Of a stretch of DNA of 64,000 nt, positions 35,324-47,912 are shown piece after piece. Origin of the DNA: Allium sativum (Eukaryota; Streptophyta; Magnoliopsida; Asparagales; Amaryllidaceae); contig CM060926.1 in NCBI GenBank assembly GCA_030737875.1, forward strand, positions 166,989,079 through 167,053,078, in the 5' to 3' direction. The first letter of the stretch is position 1, and every line of letters starts with the position of its first letter. Position numbers and translations under genes: made by a program. Below the pieces are notes generated by a model. That model saw only the letters and a list, made by a program, of their open reading frames with translations, ran no database searches and was not told the origin of the DNA.

Positions 35324-38300
35324 CTATTTCGTGTCCACGGTCTCCTTATCTGCTGTCTCACTAATATGATCAGAGTCCTCCTCACTCAGAAGGTAATCCG
35401 CCTCATCACCTAAGTCAGCAATCATGGGAATCTCAGTATCCTGAGAACCCGCAGTGGTAAAAGCAAGAAGGGGTGGATCACCCGGAGGAGGAGTAGAAAC
35501 TGGGGCAGTAGGAATTGATGTCAGAGTCGAATCAGTAATTATAGCCTCATTCGTTGTTGTTTTTCCTACAGCAAGAGAAAATGATGGTGAGATTAGACTT
35601 AAAGCAGATGAACGATGAGCACGAAATGCAGATGTCCCAGGTGAAGGGCAAAGGCAGTCTAAGTATAGCAAAGTTTTGATAATTTCAAGTTTACCTGCAG
35701 CTATAAGACTGGCCTGAAGATTTCTGTGCTCTTCAACCTCAAATTTGTTTGCATAATTATCATCATCTTCCTCATCATCCTTGCTACGCTCCTCTGCTAA
35801 ACCTTCCTCGGTATTGCGCTCCTCGAATGTTGTGTCTTTTTCTTCGAGAGCCGCGGGAGGATTAGTTAGGGTCTGTGAACCAGAAGCTTCAACATTGGTA
35901 GAAAGAGTAAGGGCATCAACGTTTGTTGCATCCCAGGATTGCTCTCTAGAAGGCCCAATCTTATCACCTAGCAGTGCCCACTTTTCCCTTAATAAAATTT
36001 TCCCTTTAGCTTGGGCCTTTCGGGATTCTTCATCTAAGAGTTCCACAATAAGATCTTCCTCACCGCGATCGCTGCCGTCGATATTTAATATTTCTTCCCA
36101 AACAAGAGCTAAAGTCTTGGCAAAGTCTTTTCCTAAATAGTGCAAATTACCACGGCCCATGACACTGTAAACTTAGAATTTCAATAAGGTTTCATCAGTC
36201 TTCGCCTTAGCTTTCCTATAAGTAGTCACAGCTTTGGATTTATCCTTTTCAAGGAACTTAACATTAGTAGTTTGCGTTTCAAGGGTAGACTTTGGGTAGA
36301 AAACCTTGTGCTAGAGAGTTTGGTTCTCTTGTTGAAAAGTAGTAGAAGCACTCCTTTCTATAGCCAATTGGGACTCCGCAAATTATTGAGCGGATAGAGC
36401 TTCTTGAACTTGAGTCATTTGTGTGCTCTCCTTCAATTTTAAAGCAGCAAGCTCTACTTCCGTTTTTCGTTGAGCAGAAGATGCCTTAGTCTTTTCCTAA
36501 GATTTTATAACCCTGGTCAGTTCATCCTTGTCATTTTCCAATGTGGCAATGCGATCAATGAAGACCCCGTTGACTCTTTGAAGTTAATGTGGCAAGGCAT
36601 ACCACTCGCCCAATTGTTTCTTAGCACGACCTTTAGATTTATCCAATTTAACCTCAAACTGACTCTTGGCTGTATCGAATTGTGTGAACATACTACCCTT
36701 CAAGACATCAAATTCCTTAAGAATATCTCGCTTGTCAGAACGATATATGTCCACGTTGAGACATGTTCCTCTTATATTCCAACCCGAGAATCGGTTGGCA
36801 AGGCCAAAGTTAGCTGGTCCAGGAATGTAGTGGGGCATATTAATAATCATTTGAAGGTCGGCCTGAGTGGCGGTGACTAACAGGGAAGCCAAAGATATGT
36901 GATTGTCAGTAGTCTGAATATCCAGCATTGAGAGATCTGGCCCTATAAGCTTATCTGATTTGTGATGCTTTCGAGAGTAACCTTTGCCCTCATCACTCCT
37001 GTCCCTCTTCTTTTTGGCTTCCCTCTTTCGCCTTTCCTCTTCTTTTCTCTTCTCAGCAGCTGCCAGCATATCAAAATTCTTATGCCTCCACTGCCTTTGT
37101 TGCTCTATTTCAATGAGATTACCAATACGTTGAGGTTAGTAGGCAGGTTGCGAGCGTTGTTAATATTTTGAATGTTGTGAAAACCGAGGTTTGATAAAGT
37201 TTTTGGGATTGAATTGCATGGTGCGTTGTTCAAAGCTTTCTGCAAATGAGTATCTCATTTCTATACCTGAGAAGAGGAGAGAGCAAAATTTCAGTACTTA
37301 AATTAAAGAGTACTGAAGTAAAATATGAAGGACTTATGTAGAACATTGAGAACATAAGGCGTAAGTGAAAACAGAGGAATTTGCTCATGAACGTCTAATA
37401 ACAAACCCATCTTAAGAGGCTCTTCTAAGGAGAGTCCTATGTCTACGAATGTTTTTCCAGGAGGAGGATTTCGAGATGAATATTTTTCGAGGTATCGCCT
37501 TGAATGATATCTTTAAATGAACTAAGGTCACTGAGGTCCATAAAGTCTCCGAGATACCTTCTCCTTTGCTATCTTGAATAATGGGAGTCTCATCGTGATT
37601 CTCAATGCATATACTGTCCTTAGAAGTTACTCCAGCCTCTTTAGATCACTCATTCTCCTTCATCGGATCTGAAACAGTTTTTGAAGTAGTTTCATCCATA
37701 TCATCCTGTTCGGATTCCTCCGTAGAACCCAGAACAGTGCCTTCTTTCTCAATCTGATCGGATGAAGCCATAACACCCTTACCCTCACACTGTTGGGTGC
37801 TTCTTCCTCAATGGAGACCAATTTGGATTTGGGCGGAGTTTTACTGCTTCCCGCAGGATTAGAGCTGTTATTTAATTGAGCCTTCTTGGCTGGAGATTTT
37901 CTAGTAGTATCTTTCTTGTCAGCTGGATCTGCCACGAGAGTTCGCGAGGGAGGAAGCATATTACATCAACGAAGAAACTCTTCTGTAATCAAGAATTTTC
38001 TGCTTCTTTCACTCTCACTAACAAATATTAAAGACTTGTAGAGATCTTGATCAAAAGCATTATTCTGATCAGAAGGAATCTCTATAATGTAAATAAAGAT
38101 TTGAGTATTGGATTAAGGAGGAAAGAAATAAAATATTGTAAAGTAAGTGTGTTCACCTCCTTCCATCAGAAACCGTAGAAGTTTGCAGGACAAGGAACAA
38201 AGAAATACTAATTCGGAAATCCTCGAATACTTTCTACTTGATCAGTAATAATTCTAGTAACCCGGCTTTCAATAAAAATAAATGAGCGACGATCCTTCTT

Positions 38301-38860
38301 CCTCCTTTTGAAAGAATATAAAGAACATATCTCTTCAAACGTAACGCACGTTGTTTGACCCTCATAAAAAGGACGTAAAGGCCCATTAAAACGGCATATC
38401 CATTTGGGTGCAGTTGGTATGGGGCAATAGCTAAGCGTCGGAGGATTAATTCTAGATAAGGGTTGAAAGGATGAATCGCTCTGCTCGTTAACATACCACG
38501 ATTAACTGCAACGTATCCAATAGGGGGAATGTCAGCAAATTCTTCCTTTTTAGGAAATTTGGCCTCATCCTTTTCTGAAATGCTGAATTACATACACAAT
38601 TGCTGAAATGAGCTAAAAGTAAGAGCTGTTGTATGCCTTTCGAGAGGCACATTGGAAAGTGGCCAAGGTTTAGGAAAGTTCTTGCTGACATTTACTTCGA
38701 GGGCAGTATCTGATGTAGTTCCAATAACTTGGCCAGAACTCCCAGCTTCACAAGACATGGTTCCTTCCTTGGGATTTTGACATAACCGCTGCCGGGTTAA
38801 CATTTCTACATGAATGGTATGTTTTAAAATTAATCGCAGGTACGCGTTTTCTTTGCTCAT
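35324..38860 (-). pseudogene. Antisense additional ORF of the Tat-type element, broken
   Basis: Opposite to gag-pol, the minus strand carries a decayed ORF reading from 38860 to 35324. The N-terminal part (38860-38234, two frames) contains HPFNPYLELILRRLAIAPYQ followed by LHPNGYAVLMGLYVLF, which matches the 'putative gypsy type transposon' (Transposase_28) family found in antisense additional ORFs of Tat elements. Then come an acidic, Ser/Pro-rich stretch (37959-37660), a Lys/Glu-rich basic segment (37069 on, KRKEEERRKREAKKKRD), a long coiled-coil-like part (36750-36170, with several stops) and an acidic C-terminal part open for 278 residues (36160-35324). Its function is unknown even in intact relatives. 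Confidence 0.82.
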
Positions 38861-39184
38861 AAGGAATATTATTCTAAAGTTGAGGCTTAGAATTTATAAT
38901 CGATATGTACTAGTTAACTAACTCTAAGCGTCATTAAAAGTGAATGACCATATTCACATAAAGAACGTTCCTAATTGATTGAATAAAAGTAACTCTACAT
39001 GAATATATCTTCCAACTAGGTCTATATTGCATTCCTAACTTCTACACTAACTGTTAGTGGTGTGAGCATCCAATAGCAAAATTATAGCTTAAAAACATGC
39101 AAGTGTTCTAGTTATTGCAGGTATATCAATAAGAAAACTTGGAAATCGACCAAAGACAAAAGTTATCAAACTCGCCCGAGCCCA

Positions 39185-39660
39185 AGCTGGGTCTGCCTCG
39201 ACCGACCCCAATCAGGGTTGAGTATGCTCGATCCAAAAGGGTCAAGCATGATCGACCCCATGAGGGTCAGATCTGCTCGAACCCACTAGGTCGAGCATGA
39301 CCGACCCCCATCAGGGTCGAGCTTGTTCGATCCCAAAGCGTCGAGCATGACCGACCTTATGCGGGTCAGAGTTACTCTAACCCGCTGGGTCGAGCATGAC
39401 CGACCCCACGAGGGACAGATTTGCTCAAACCCACTGGGTCGAGCATAACCGACCCCCATCAGGGTCAAGCTTGATCGATCCCAAAGTGTCAGCATGATCG
39501 ACCCCAAGAGGGTCAGATCTGCTCGAACCCACCGGGTCGAACATGACCAAACCAATGGGATCAAGCATGCTTGAATCCAAGGGTCGAGCACAGCTGACAT
39601 TACAGGGATCGAACATGCTTGAACCTGAGTTGGGTCAAGCGTGGCAACATTGGGTCAAGC
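39185..39660. repeat. 50-base tandem array in the 3' region of the Tat-type element
   Basis: TCGAGCATGACCGACC-type units begin near 39190, 39241, 39291, 39341, 39390, 39440, 39488, 39537 and 39584, a period of about 50. Two unit types are visible: A (CATCAGGGTCGAGCTTG...GATCCCAAAG) and B (GAGGGTCAGATCTGCTCGAA...CCCACTGGG), in the order A B A B B A B, then decaying. Scattered GTCGAGC words continue to about 39990. Confidence 0.9.
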
Positions 39661-40975
39661 ATAACTATCAAGTTCAGTCCGAGCGGGTTCAGAGATTTTG
39701 CAAGCGATCGAACATATTCAACTGCATCAAAATTGAAGTTCATGTACAATTAAAAGGCAACTTGAATCTTTTGTGACAATGACGAACGCAACAAACATGA
39801 GCTACAAAAATGATCAAGATATCAATCGGCATATGCCTCAACATAAGTGTGCTCGAGCCTAGAATGCGTCAAGCTTACTCGAGCCTAGCCAGGGTCGATC
39901 ATGGCAACACAGGTCGAGTATGCCTGAGTTTAACGGGGCTCAAGCATGATTAACCAAGTCGTTTCAAGCATGCATAGGGTTGGTTTACAAAATCGTGTTT
40001 TCAAGTTCACAAAGCAGAGCGTGATTCTAAAGCAAGTACTGAACTCATGAATTCGTAAATTGATCAATGCACAAAACGTTACACATGCAAACTATTCATA
40101 ACCATAAGCTTCAGATTCTGATACAATTCATTTTATTAAGATATTACTGGAAATAAAAATGACATATGCTAATCCAAAAGCAACATCAAACGTGAATTGA
40201 GATCGTGCATCATCAAGTGTCGTGGTTCAAGCATTTCATCGAACACGTTATGTGCGTTGAAGCTAGATCAGAATTGAAAGGATTTTGGATAATTCGAGTT
40301 CCTCAAATATATCTAGATACACATCAATATCCCCAATTCAATCGAATTCAACCCAATTTTTAGCAATATCAACCTAAAAAGCCTAATTTAAACTCAAGGC
40401 AAACTCTAAACATCTCATTTCAAAATCTAGACCTTTACAAACCAAAATCAATGAGGAAAAAAAGGAAAAAAATCACCTTCGATTGTTAAGGTGACTCAAA
40501 TCCAAGAAGATTGCACCAAAATGATTCGAGGTTGACCGGATTTTGATGTGGAGGTCGAACGTGAGGGCTTGCATTGAAGGATGCTCCGATCTGAATTGAA
40601 TTCACAAATAGAGGTGACGCGAGAATTTCTAGGAATGGTGGATGGACGCCATTAATTTGCTTCCTCCAGGAAAAATAAATAACTTGCAAAAATGAGGGGT
40701 AAAAGGCATATATAAAGTGGGGAAGTTGAATCGGCTTGCTCGACCAGTGGGTTCGTGGCTCGCTCGACCAATGGAACTGCTCGACCCGGTAAAGTGTGCA
40801 TCAGCACAACCGCTCGTACTTTGACACGAACGACCCATAATTACTCGTGCAGGAATGACCTGGTTGGTATCATGAGAGAACGACCCATGAGAAGCTAAAT
40901 TTAATCTATCGAATGATGTCATATTTAATCATTTCGGAGGTTGTCATCCTTTGCAAATCAAAAATCACAAACTTC
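39661..40975. other. 3' untranslated region of the Tat-type element
   Basis: Between the 50-base array and the polypurine tract no ORF with retroelement content is seen. GGTCG/CGACC words recur at 39840-39960 and 40735-40800. Confidence 0.6.
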
Positions 40976-40985
40976 AAGGGGAAAA
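40976..40985 (+). other. Polypurine tract of the Tat-type element
   Basis: AAGGGGAAAA lies immediately before the 3' LTR. Confidence 0.85.
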
Positions 40986-42118
40986 TGTTTATCCATTAAA
41001 ATCCCACACATATCACAGGTTAAATATAAAGTAAAGTTTAAGGGACGTTCACTCAAGGCACATGTGGGTCGTTCGAATAAGAGTTTGAAAACAACAGTAG
41101 GGCTCGAGCATGTTAGGGTCACACAGTGGGGTCGAGCAGACACAAAGCTTTTATACCGCTTTGAATCCGTCGTGCAAAGGAAGCATGCATAAAAGGGTCG
41201 ATCACATACCATTGGGTCCGCCGCACCTCACATAGTGATTAAATGTAGAGGGTCAGTCACGCAATGGTTCAGCCAAGCTAAGGGTCACTCGCACACTCTC
41301 CTGGTCGATCGTACCCTGGTCCTTCAAACAACTTTTGGTCAGTCGCTTGCTCGTGCCTCGGTCGCTCGCACACTATCTGGTCCCTCATCGGGATGCTTTA
41401 CACCTCACCAAGTAGGAATTGCTTGTACAAGGTCGGTCGCCCATGGAACTGGTCGAGCATCACTGGGTCGGTCGAGCAAGGCAGCTGGTGATAGGCTGGC
41501 TACAGCCAGTGACAGCTGGCTACAACAGACAGTGGCATTTCCATAATTATCCGCGCAAGTGACCCATAATCTGCACATACAAATCTCAGCTCACCACTTC
41601 ATTCCAACTTCTCATATAAATAGGCTATGGCTTCCATACTTTTGGGGACCGATTTTTACACTCCCTAAGGGCTACCAAATTGGGCTACCAAATTTCTTTC
41701 TGTCCTATTTCAAGTGATTCTAACATCATTTAGCATCTCCAAACAAAGAAACCTAAACCGCCATGGAATCCGTAAAAATCGATCAAATGCTCTAGGGATT
41801 GAAGATCTTCCTTCATATTCCTTGCATTTGGAGAGATTTGATTTTTTTCCTCGCTGATTTGCAAAGAATATTGTGAATTTCTAGTGTGTAAAGGAAGCAA
41901 CAAATGTACTTAAAGACGATTCTAACCTTGTAACTCTCAAATTCATAATGAAAATCATTGCCAAAGTGGACGTAGATCTATTTTGATCGTACCACTATAA
42001 AATCTCCATTTTTTTTTTCTTATTTTGTTGCGATTGTGGTCTCATTTATTCATTCCTAACCATTTGGTGAGGTTCCTCCATGGCATCTTTAGTGTTTGAA
42101 CAAATTTCGGTTTAAACA
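40986..42118 (+). repeat. 3' LTR of the Tat-type element
   Basis: It starts TGTTTATCCATT and ends GGTTTAAACA. It is the partner of 26706-27840, with many substitutions. The TATA-like box ATATAAATAGG is at 41614-41624. It is followed by TATGG, a one-mismatch copy of the five bases before the 5' LTR. Confidence 0.93.
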
Positions 42119-44219
42119 TATGGGTTCGAAGAAGTGTGTCCGATAGGAGGTGCGACCTCACTTAATCACAATATAGTTTAGTCATTTAAATTATGACCCA
42201 AAGGTCAAGGCTATCCGTCATCATTCTCTTTCTTCAAATCCAGTAATCGCCTCCAAATCATCCTACTCCATTCTAGATCTCCACCACGTACACATTTGTT
42301 AAAGTGGTTTTCGGTATTGGCAGAGAGTATGACAATAGCCGATCCCGGTCACTTTAACAACAAATCATTTACATTTCACACCGTGGTCATTATTTTATAA
42401 ATTACATTATAAAATCGTTTATAAGGAATATCAAGTTCAACTTCGGAATCAAAATTAAATATCTACTTCAATTATATTTAATATTGAAAACTACTCACTT
42501 AAATCGCGTTAAGAAAATTGAATTAGTAGATCATATCTTAAAGTCTCAAATTATAGTATAAATCAGTACTAAATTAATTAACTTCAATTCTATTTTATTT
42601 TGAAATAATTTCATCAAAGTCCAAGTTCAAACTGTTCATATAATCATATTGTTCACCTTATATTTTTTTTTTAAGTCGATTGATAAATTCCAACATTTTG
42701 GTTTAAATTTGGTTTCTATACTTCAAATTCAGTCTTATATTTCAATTCAACAATTCATAACATATTTTATAATTTCAAGTTGTACAGTTCAAAATCATTA
42801 TTTATAAATTCAAATCATATGATTAAAACCATTTTAATACATTCTATTTAACAAACTTCTTAGATCAAACCAAATGATTTTAAAAAAACCAATTCCATGC
42901 ATAAAAATTTATATACTCCAATTCACATTCAGTCACCTTAAATCGGATTCATTTCATATCAATTATAAGTTCAATTTTCGGGAAATCAATTTTCGCAATT
43001 CACGTTCATTTCTTATAAAAGTTCAATATTTAAACCCATTCAAATTCGCATTCAGTTGATTTGTAATCGAATTCATTTCGTATACATTTTAGGTTCAAAT
43101 TCGTTCCATAAATTTGGAAATTCAAATTCAGAAAACAATTTCACAATTTAAGTTCATCTCTTATAAGTTTATATCGATTCAAATTCATATTCTTAATATG
43201 AGTTCATTCGTTAAGTTAAGCATCATTATATAAATTTTGATCTTTAACCTCGAACTCAAATTGCAAAAATATTAACTTATCCACCTTTTAGTTTGTTAAT
43301 AAAGTTTATAAAAATATATAAAATTAACTTTGAAAATAGATATAAATATAAGTTCATAAATTCTAAAATTTGATAGAAAATAGCTTTATAAACATAAGTT
43401 TAAAAATAATTTAGAAATTGTTTAAAAAAATTATTTATTATAATATATTAAATTTAAAGTTTGAAAATACATAATGATTAAATTATATGGTTTAAAATAA
43501 ATAAAATTATAAGTGAAATCTTAAATAAACATTTAAATCCACTTTTACTCATAACATCATTTTGAAACGTATAATTTAAAATTTACAAAATTTAAGTTTA
43601 AAATCTTTAATATATATATATATATATATATATATGAAAATATAAAATTTTAAGTTATTATTTGAAAATCAAATTTCTAAATCATTATACTTCAAAACAT
43701 GACCAAAGGTGTCCGTATATATTTTTCTACCCTATGGTCAAGTGATATGGATATCTATCATTTCAATCCGCAATTTAAATTTTTATGGGTATATATCATT
43801 TCAACCCGCAATCCCAAATTCAGTAAAAACCATCCAAGTCAATCATTTCAACCCATAATGATTTTCCCTAATCTAATGTCCATTCGGGTATGCATCATTT
43901 CAACCCATAGTGGTTTTTTTTCTAACTATAGCAATCAATATCATAGATAAACAATATAAATTATCACATAGCATCAATATCATCACATCATAAGTCATAT
44001 ATCATTAGTGCACCTACATGTCATATATATGTATATATATCATTGTATCATAGATGAAATGTATATACATATCAAATAAAACAAATTTGCTACTAACAAT
44101 CCTATACATTTCACAATAGTTCATTTGTGCTGAATTTAACATCCATGAAACAATGTAGGTCAAGTGTGAGATAAACTCACCTTTCATGGCACAACAACGG
44201 AGACAGCTAACGGATTGAT
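42119..44219 (-). repeat. LTR of LARD-like element 3, continued
   Basis: It resumes after the Tat insertion. The block GGTTTTCGGTATTGG...CGATCCCGGTC (42309-42352) resembles LTR1 2280-2312. GTGTGAGATAAACTCACC (44165-44182) resembles LTR1 4134-4152. The middle is very AT-rich, with a TA run near 43608-43635. The word ATCATTTCAACCC recurs four times between 43757 and 43910. The LTR is cut at 44219 by element 4, so about 2.3 kb expected from LTR1 is missing here. Confidence 0.55.
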
Positions 44220-45134
44220 TGTAACAACCCGGAAAATCAGAACCAATTTAAAAATTTTATTCTGGCAATTTTAATGAATTTTGGATATTTGAAATGATTT
44301 ATTTTAAATAATAACGACTAGAAATTTATTTTAAATAGGATAAGAACGTATATATTTAAATAAATCGAAATTAGAATATAAATACTTATTTTAATTATAA
44401 AAGGAATTGAAAATGGCGCGGTAGTTTGAAAATTCGATTTCGAATTCCAAATGAATGTACATGATTCAAAATAAACCGGATATTAATGAAACCATAAATA
44501 TTTGAATTTGTTTGAAAATATCTTTCCAACGAATCCGAAAAATTGAAATTCCATAGCGGGAATAAAAAGTTTTGTCCAGTTGAAAATTCAGAATAGTAGC
44601 TATGGAAATATAGCTCTTAAAAATAACCATTTTGCAAACGAACTTTGTTTTCGACAAAACCACTTTTGTTGGGTCTGGGATGTCAAATTATTGCTTGATT
44701 CCAAATTCATAATTTTTGGAATCAATATGTGAGCGCGGTACAAGAAAACGTGAGTTGGCAGTTGTAGTCAATTTGGATCGACCAGAAAATGGCTATTTTT
44801 CAAATTTGATGAAATTAGTTTTATTTGGACCGTATCATCATTACGAAGCTAAAAATATTTTTTTCGAAATTTTTAGAGTCAGTATGTGGCCCTGGTAAAT
44901 TAAAATGTACGTTAAAATCAATATAGACTGTTCTATTGATTTATATTTTAATTTTGTGGAAAACTGATCGAACCAGTCGAATTGGCTTACAAAACATATC
45001 CCATTGTATTCGGAATGGGGGTTAGCTAGGGGCGACAGTCGGTAGGTTCGATTTGGAGTTCGAAATTAAAAGTTACTTTTTGGAATTAAATATAATATTA
45101 AAATATATTTAATTCTATTGGTCAACTCCTTTTT

Positions 45135-45475
45135 CCTCTTAGCCCCCCTTTTCGTTCTATACATGATCAAAAGAAATAAAAAAAAGGAAGGAAGAGGATC
45201 GCGATCGATCCCACCACCGCACCCTCTAGCGAGACCGTCGCGACCCCCCTCCCCATCTCCAACGAGACCACCCTCGATGATGGCGATGTCCCCTTTCATC
45301 TCCTCCCTCCCCCAAATCCCCGGCACCCAAACCCCAAGCCTCCTCCGTAGGTCGCAACACCCCCTCTCACCACCGCTCAGGCTACAGCTGCCCTCCGCCA
45401 GCTCTAACGAGCCATCACCGCGAGCAAAACCCCCCTCCCGCCAAGCTTCGATTTTAAACAAGGAAAATGTGAGTT
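45135..45475 (+). other. G+C-rich leader-like block in the 5' LTR of element 4
   Basis: A sharply G+C- and Ser/Pro-codon-rich block in an AT-rich LTR. It is homologous to 52340-52710 in the 3' LTR. The two copies keep open frames of 122 and 142 codons but align in different frames in the middle, so protein constraint is not shown. It ends at ACAAGGAAAATGTGAG; the other copy has a better donor-like AAAAGGTGAGT. It may be a captured exon or an untranslated leader. Confidence 0.5.
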
Positions 45476-45539
45476 TTTTTATTTAAATACTACGTTTTTT
45501 TAATCTTAGTTTTAAATAATTTAAAGCTATGGTTTTTAT

Positions 45540-46110
45540 ACATATAAAGCGATGGTTTTTATACATATAAGGTTATGGTTTTTATTGGAAGAAAAATATG
45601 ATTTTTCCTTGAAGAGAACAATGCTTTTTCATTGCAGAATAATATGATTTTTCATTGTAGAAAATTTTGATTTTTCATAATGAAAGCTAGGATTTTTAAT
45701 TAATGAAAGCTAGGATTTTTTAATCAATGAAAGCTAGGATTTTTAATCAATGAAATAGGATTTTTAACCAATGAAAAAGATTTGATTTTTAATTTGAAAA
45801 AGATTTGATTTTTTTGAAATATAAAGAAGTGATTTTTTTTTTAAATATAAGGTTGAGGTTTTATTATGAAGAAGCGAATATAAAGATTTGATTTTTATAA
45901 TGTTTTCATTATGATAAAAGGTTATTTTTATAATGTATGTAGCGATATAAAAATATGATTTTTATATATAATATAGCGTTATAAAAATATAATTTTTATT
46001 ATATATAAAGTGATATAAAAATATAATTTTTATAAGGAAGACATCGATATAAAATGTGATTTTTAATTATATATATAGCGATGTTAAAAACAAGATTTTT
46101 AACATATACC
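45540..46110. repeat. AT-rich short-repeat field in the 5' LTR of element 4
   Basis: ATGGTTTTTATACATATAA units (three here, four at 52768-52845) are followed by AATGAAAGCTAGGATTTTT units and then by GATATAAAAATATAATTTTT units. The same order occurs at 52760-53350. Confidence 0.85.
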
Positions 46111-47912
46111 GTGTGAAACAAATCTCGTTGGGACCGCTGCGTAGATTTTCTACACATGAAAAGTCGCGACATTTGGTTTAGCTTCTAGGTGAGAATTCCT
46201 CACTATAATTTTCTTATACAGTTATTTATTTTTATAACTACATACATGAAATGCTCCCCGTCGTCCATAGACCATGGACGACTTGTTTGATTGACTGTAT
46301 TTTGTTGTTGTGATTGATTGTGATGCGAAATAAATTATTCGTGTGTTGAATAAAGTATATAATCATTAAAAAAATCATTTTTAATGTGTAATGGCAATTA
46401 AAAATATTCAGTTGTTGAAATAAATATTCTATAGTTAAAAATATAATTTTTAACCTGTATATGAATAAAATAAATATTCATTTAAAAATCGGACGATTTG
46501 TTTATGTACACACATTTGACTGATATATAGATTGGGATGATAGATTTTACACATCGCCCAACTGCACAAATAAAATTTGTGTTTGTTGATTGAAAACCCC
46601 ACACGGGTGTTGGGAAGATATTTGACGTACACTAATCCCAATTGTTTAGTGGTATGTCAATCGTTTGGTTGACAGACTGTGTAAGCGTGAAATATTTATA
46701 TTTAATGCTTACGTAGTGTAGAATGCACTCTGCATGATGGTTGATTGTCTATCATTGTTGTTCGATACATGTGTTGTATGAAATCCATATAAATAACACT
46801 ATATGGTAACTGACTGTGTCTGATTCCAGTTCAGAAAGAATGAATATTTTAAAATAACGAGTACTTTATAACAATGAATATTTTAAAATAATATTCAGTA
46901 AAAGATCAAAATCTGATTTTGATGTCGAATTTGGGATGGACACAAAAATATTTAAATATGTAAAGCCGTGTAGATTAAATTAACATCATTTTGACGTAAA
47001 CGATATTTATATCGATTTTATTTATTTTTAAAATGAATATCGAAAAGGATGTGATTTCAAAATCTAATGTTTTGAAAATATTATCATTTATATATTAATG
47101 ATATGGAATATTCAATTTTGATTTGAAATTGTATATGAAGTTGAAATCGTTTTGAAAATGAATTTTAAACGATTTATAAAATAAGTTTTAAATGGGAATT
47201 GACGAAATATATAATATATATATATATATATTATATATATTTACTGGCCTGAATAGAACGCGCCACGCTGCGGTAGTTCACAATTTTCGACCATTGACTT
47301 CAAACAGACATTACAGGAGATCCGACCGTCGGATACTCCTAAAACCAGAACAGTTAGGTTCATATCAAAAACAACTTTCCAACGAATACTAAAGATTTGA
47401 AATCTAACGGTTGGATTTGGAATTAGATCCAAATCAAATTTGGAAAAGGTCGCTATAAGTGCAGTTCGATGGCCGTTTATGGAAATCAACTGTACGAGCC
47501 TTGATAAAATTATTAAAAATATCATTAATTTGTGTAAAATCATAATAAATGTTTTGGAAAGAATTGGGATGAAAAATTCCATATTTGAAAAGATAAAAAT
47601 ATATTTTTATCGAAATGAACTAGCTTAGAACTAGAATTATAATTCAATATTTTTAAATAAATAAATTGGATTTGAAATGGTTTTAAAAAAATAACCAGAA
47701 TTTCCAATATATGAATTGGAATGGATTTGAATCAAAATTATCTTCGGAGTATTTCGATATTGGATTCCTTGATTATACGAACATTATGGAGGAATTTGGA
47801 AGATATATATATCGTTATTCCAATACGATGTTTGTTGAGTTCATAATTTGATATTGAATATAAGCCGGTATACTTTCTATTCAGAGCCTTGTATTTAATA
47901 TTAAATGGGATT

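Larger units (their letters stand above)
26706..42118 (+). mobile_element. Tat/Retand-like Ty3/gypsy element, complete but decayed (15.4 kb)
   Basis: It has two LTRs (26706-27840 and 40986-42118), a primer site, gag-protease-RT-RNase H-integrase order, a decayed antisense ORF, a 3' tandem array and a polypurine tract. Flanking five-base duplications are TATGT (26701-26705) and TATGG (42119-42123), with one mismatch. Gag-pol has many stops and several frameshifts. The LTR pair has many visible substitutions, so the insertion is old. RNase H is present twice and no chromodomain is seen, both of which fit the Tat clade and not the chromoviruses. Confidence 0.9.

Noticed and set aside
35781..36140. 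119-codon plus-strand Ser-rich ORF
   Set aside because: It is the shadow of the acidic antisense ORF on the minus strand; the minus-strand reading is longer and fits the element.
39286..39616. 104- and 63-codon minus-strand ORFs in the 50-base array
   Set aside because: They are translations of the tandem repeat and carry no independent evidence of coding.
39185..39660. Regularly spaced repeats as a CRISPR array
   Set aside because: There is no constant repeat with unique spacers. The whole 50-base unit repeats, and the setting is a plant retrotransposon.
45066..45486. Overlapping ORFs on both strands in the G+C-rich LTR block as host genes
   Set aside because: Open frames on both strands are expected from the base composition. 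The two LTR copies do not keep one frame throughout and no family was recognised. The block is kept as a feature and a finding but not called a gene.
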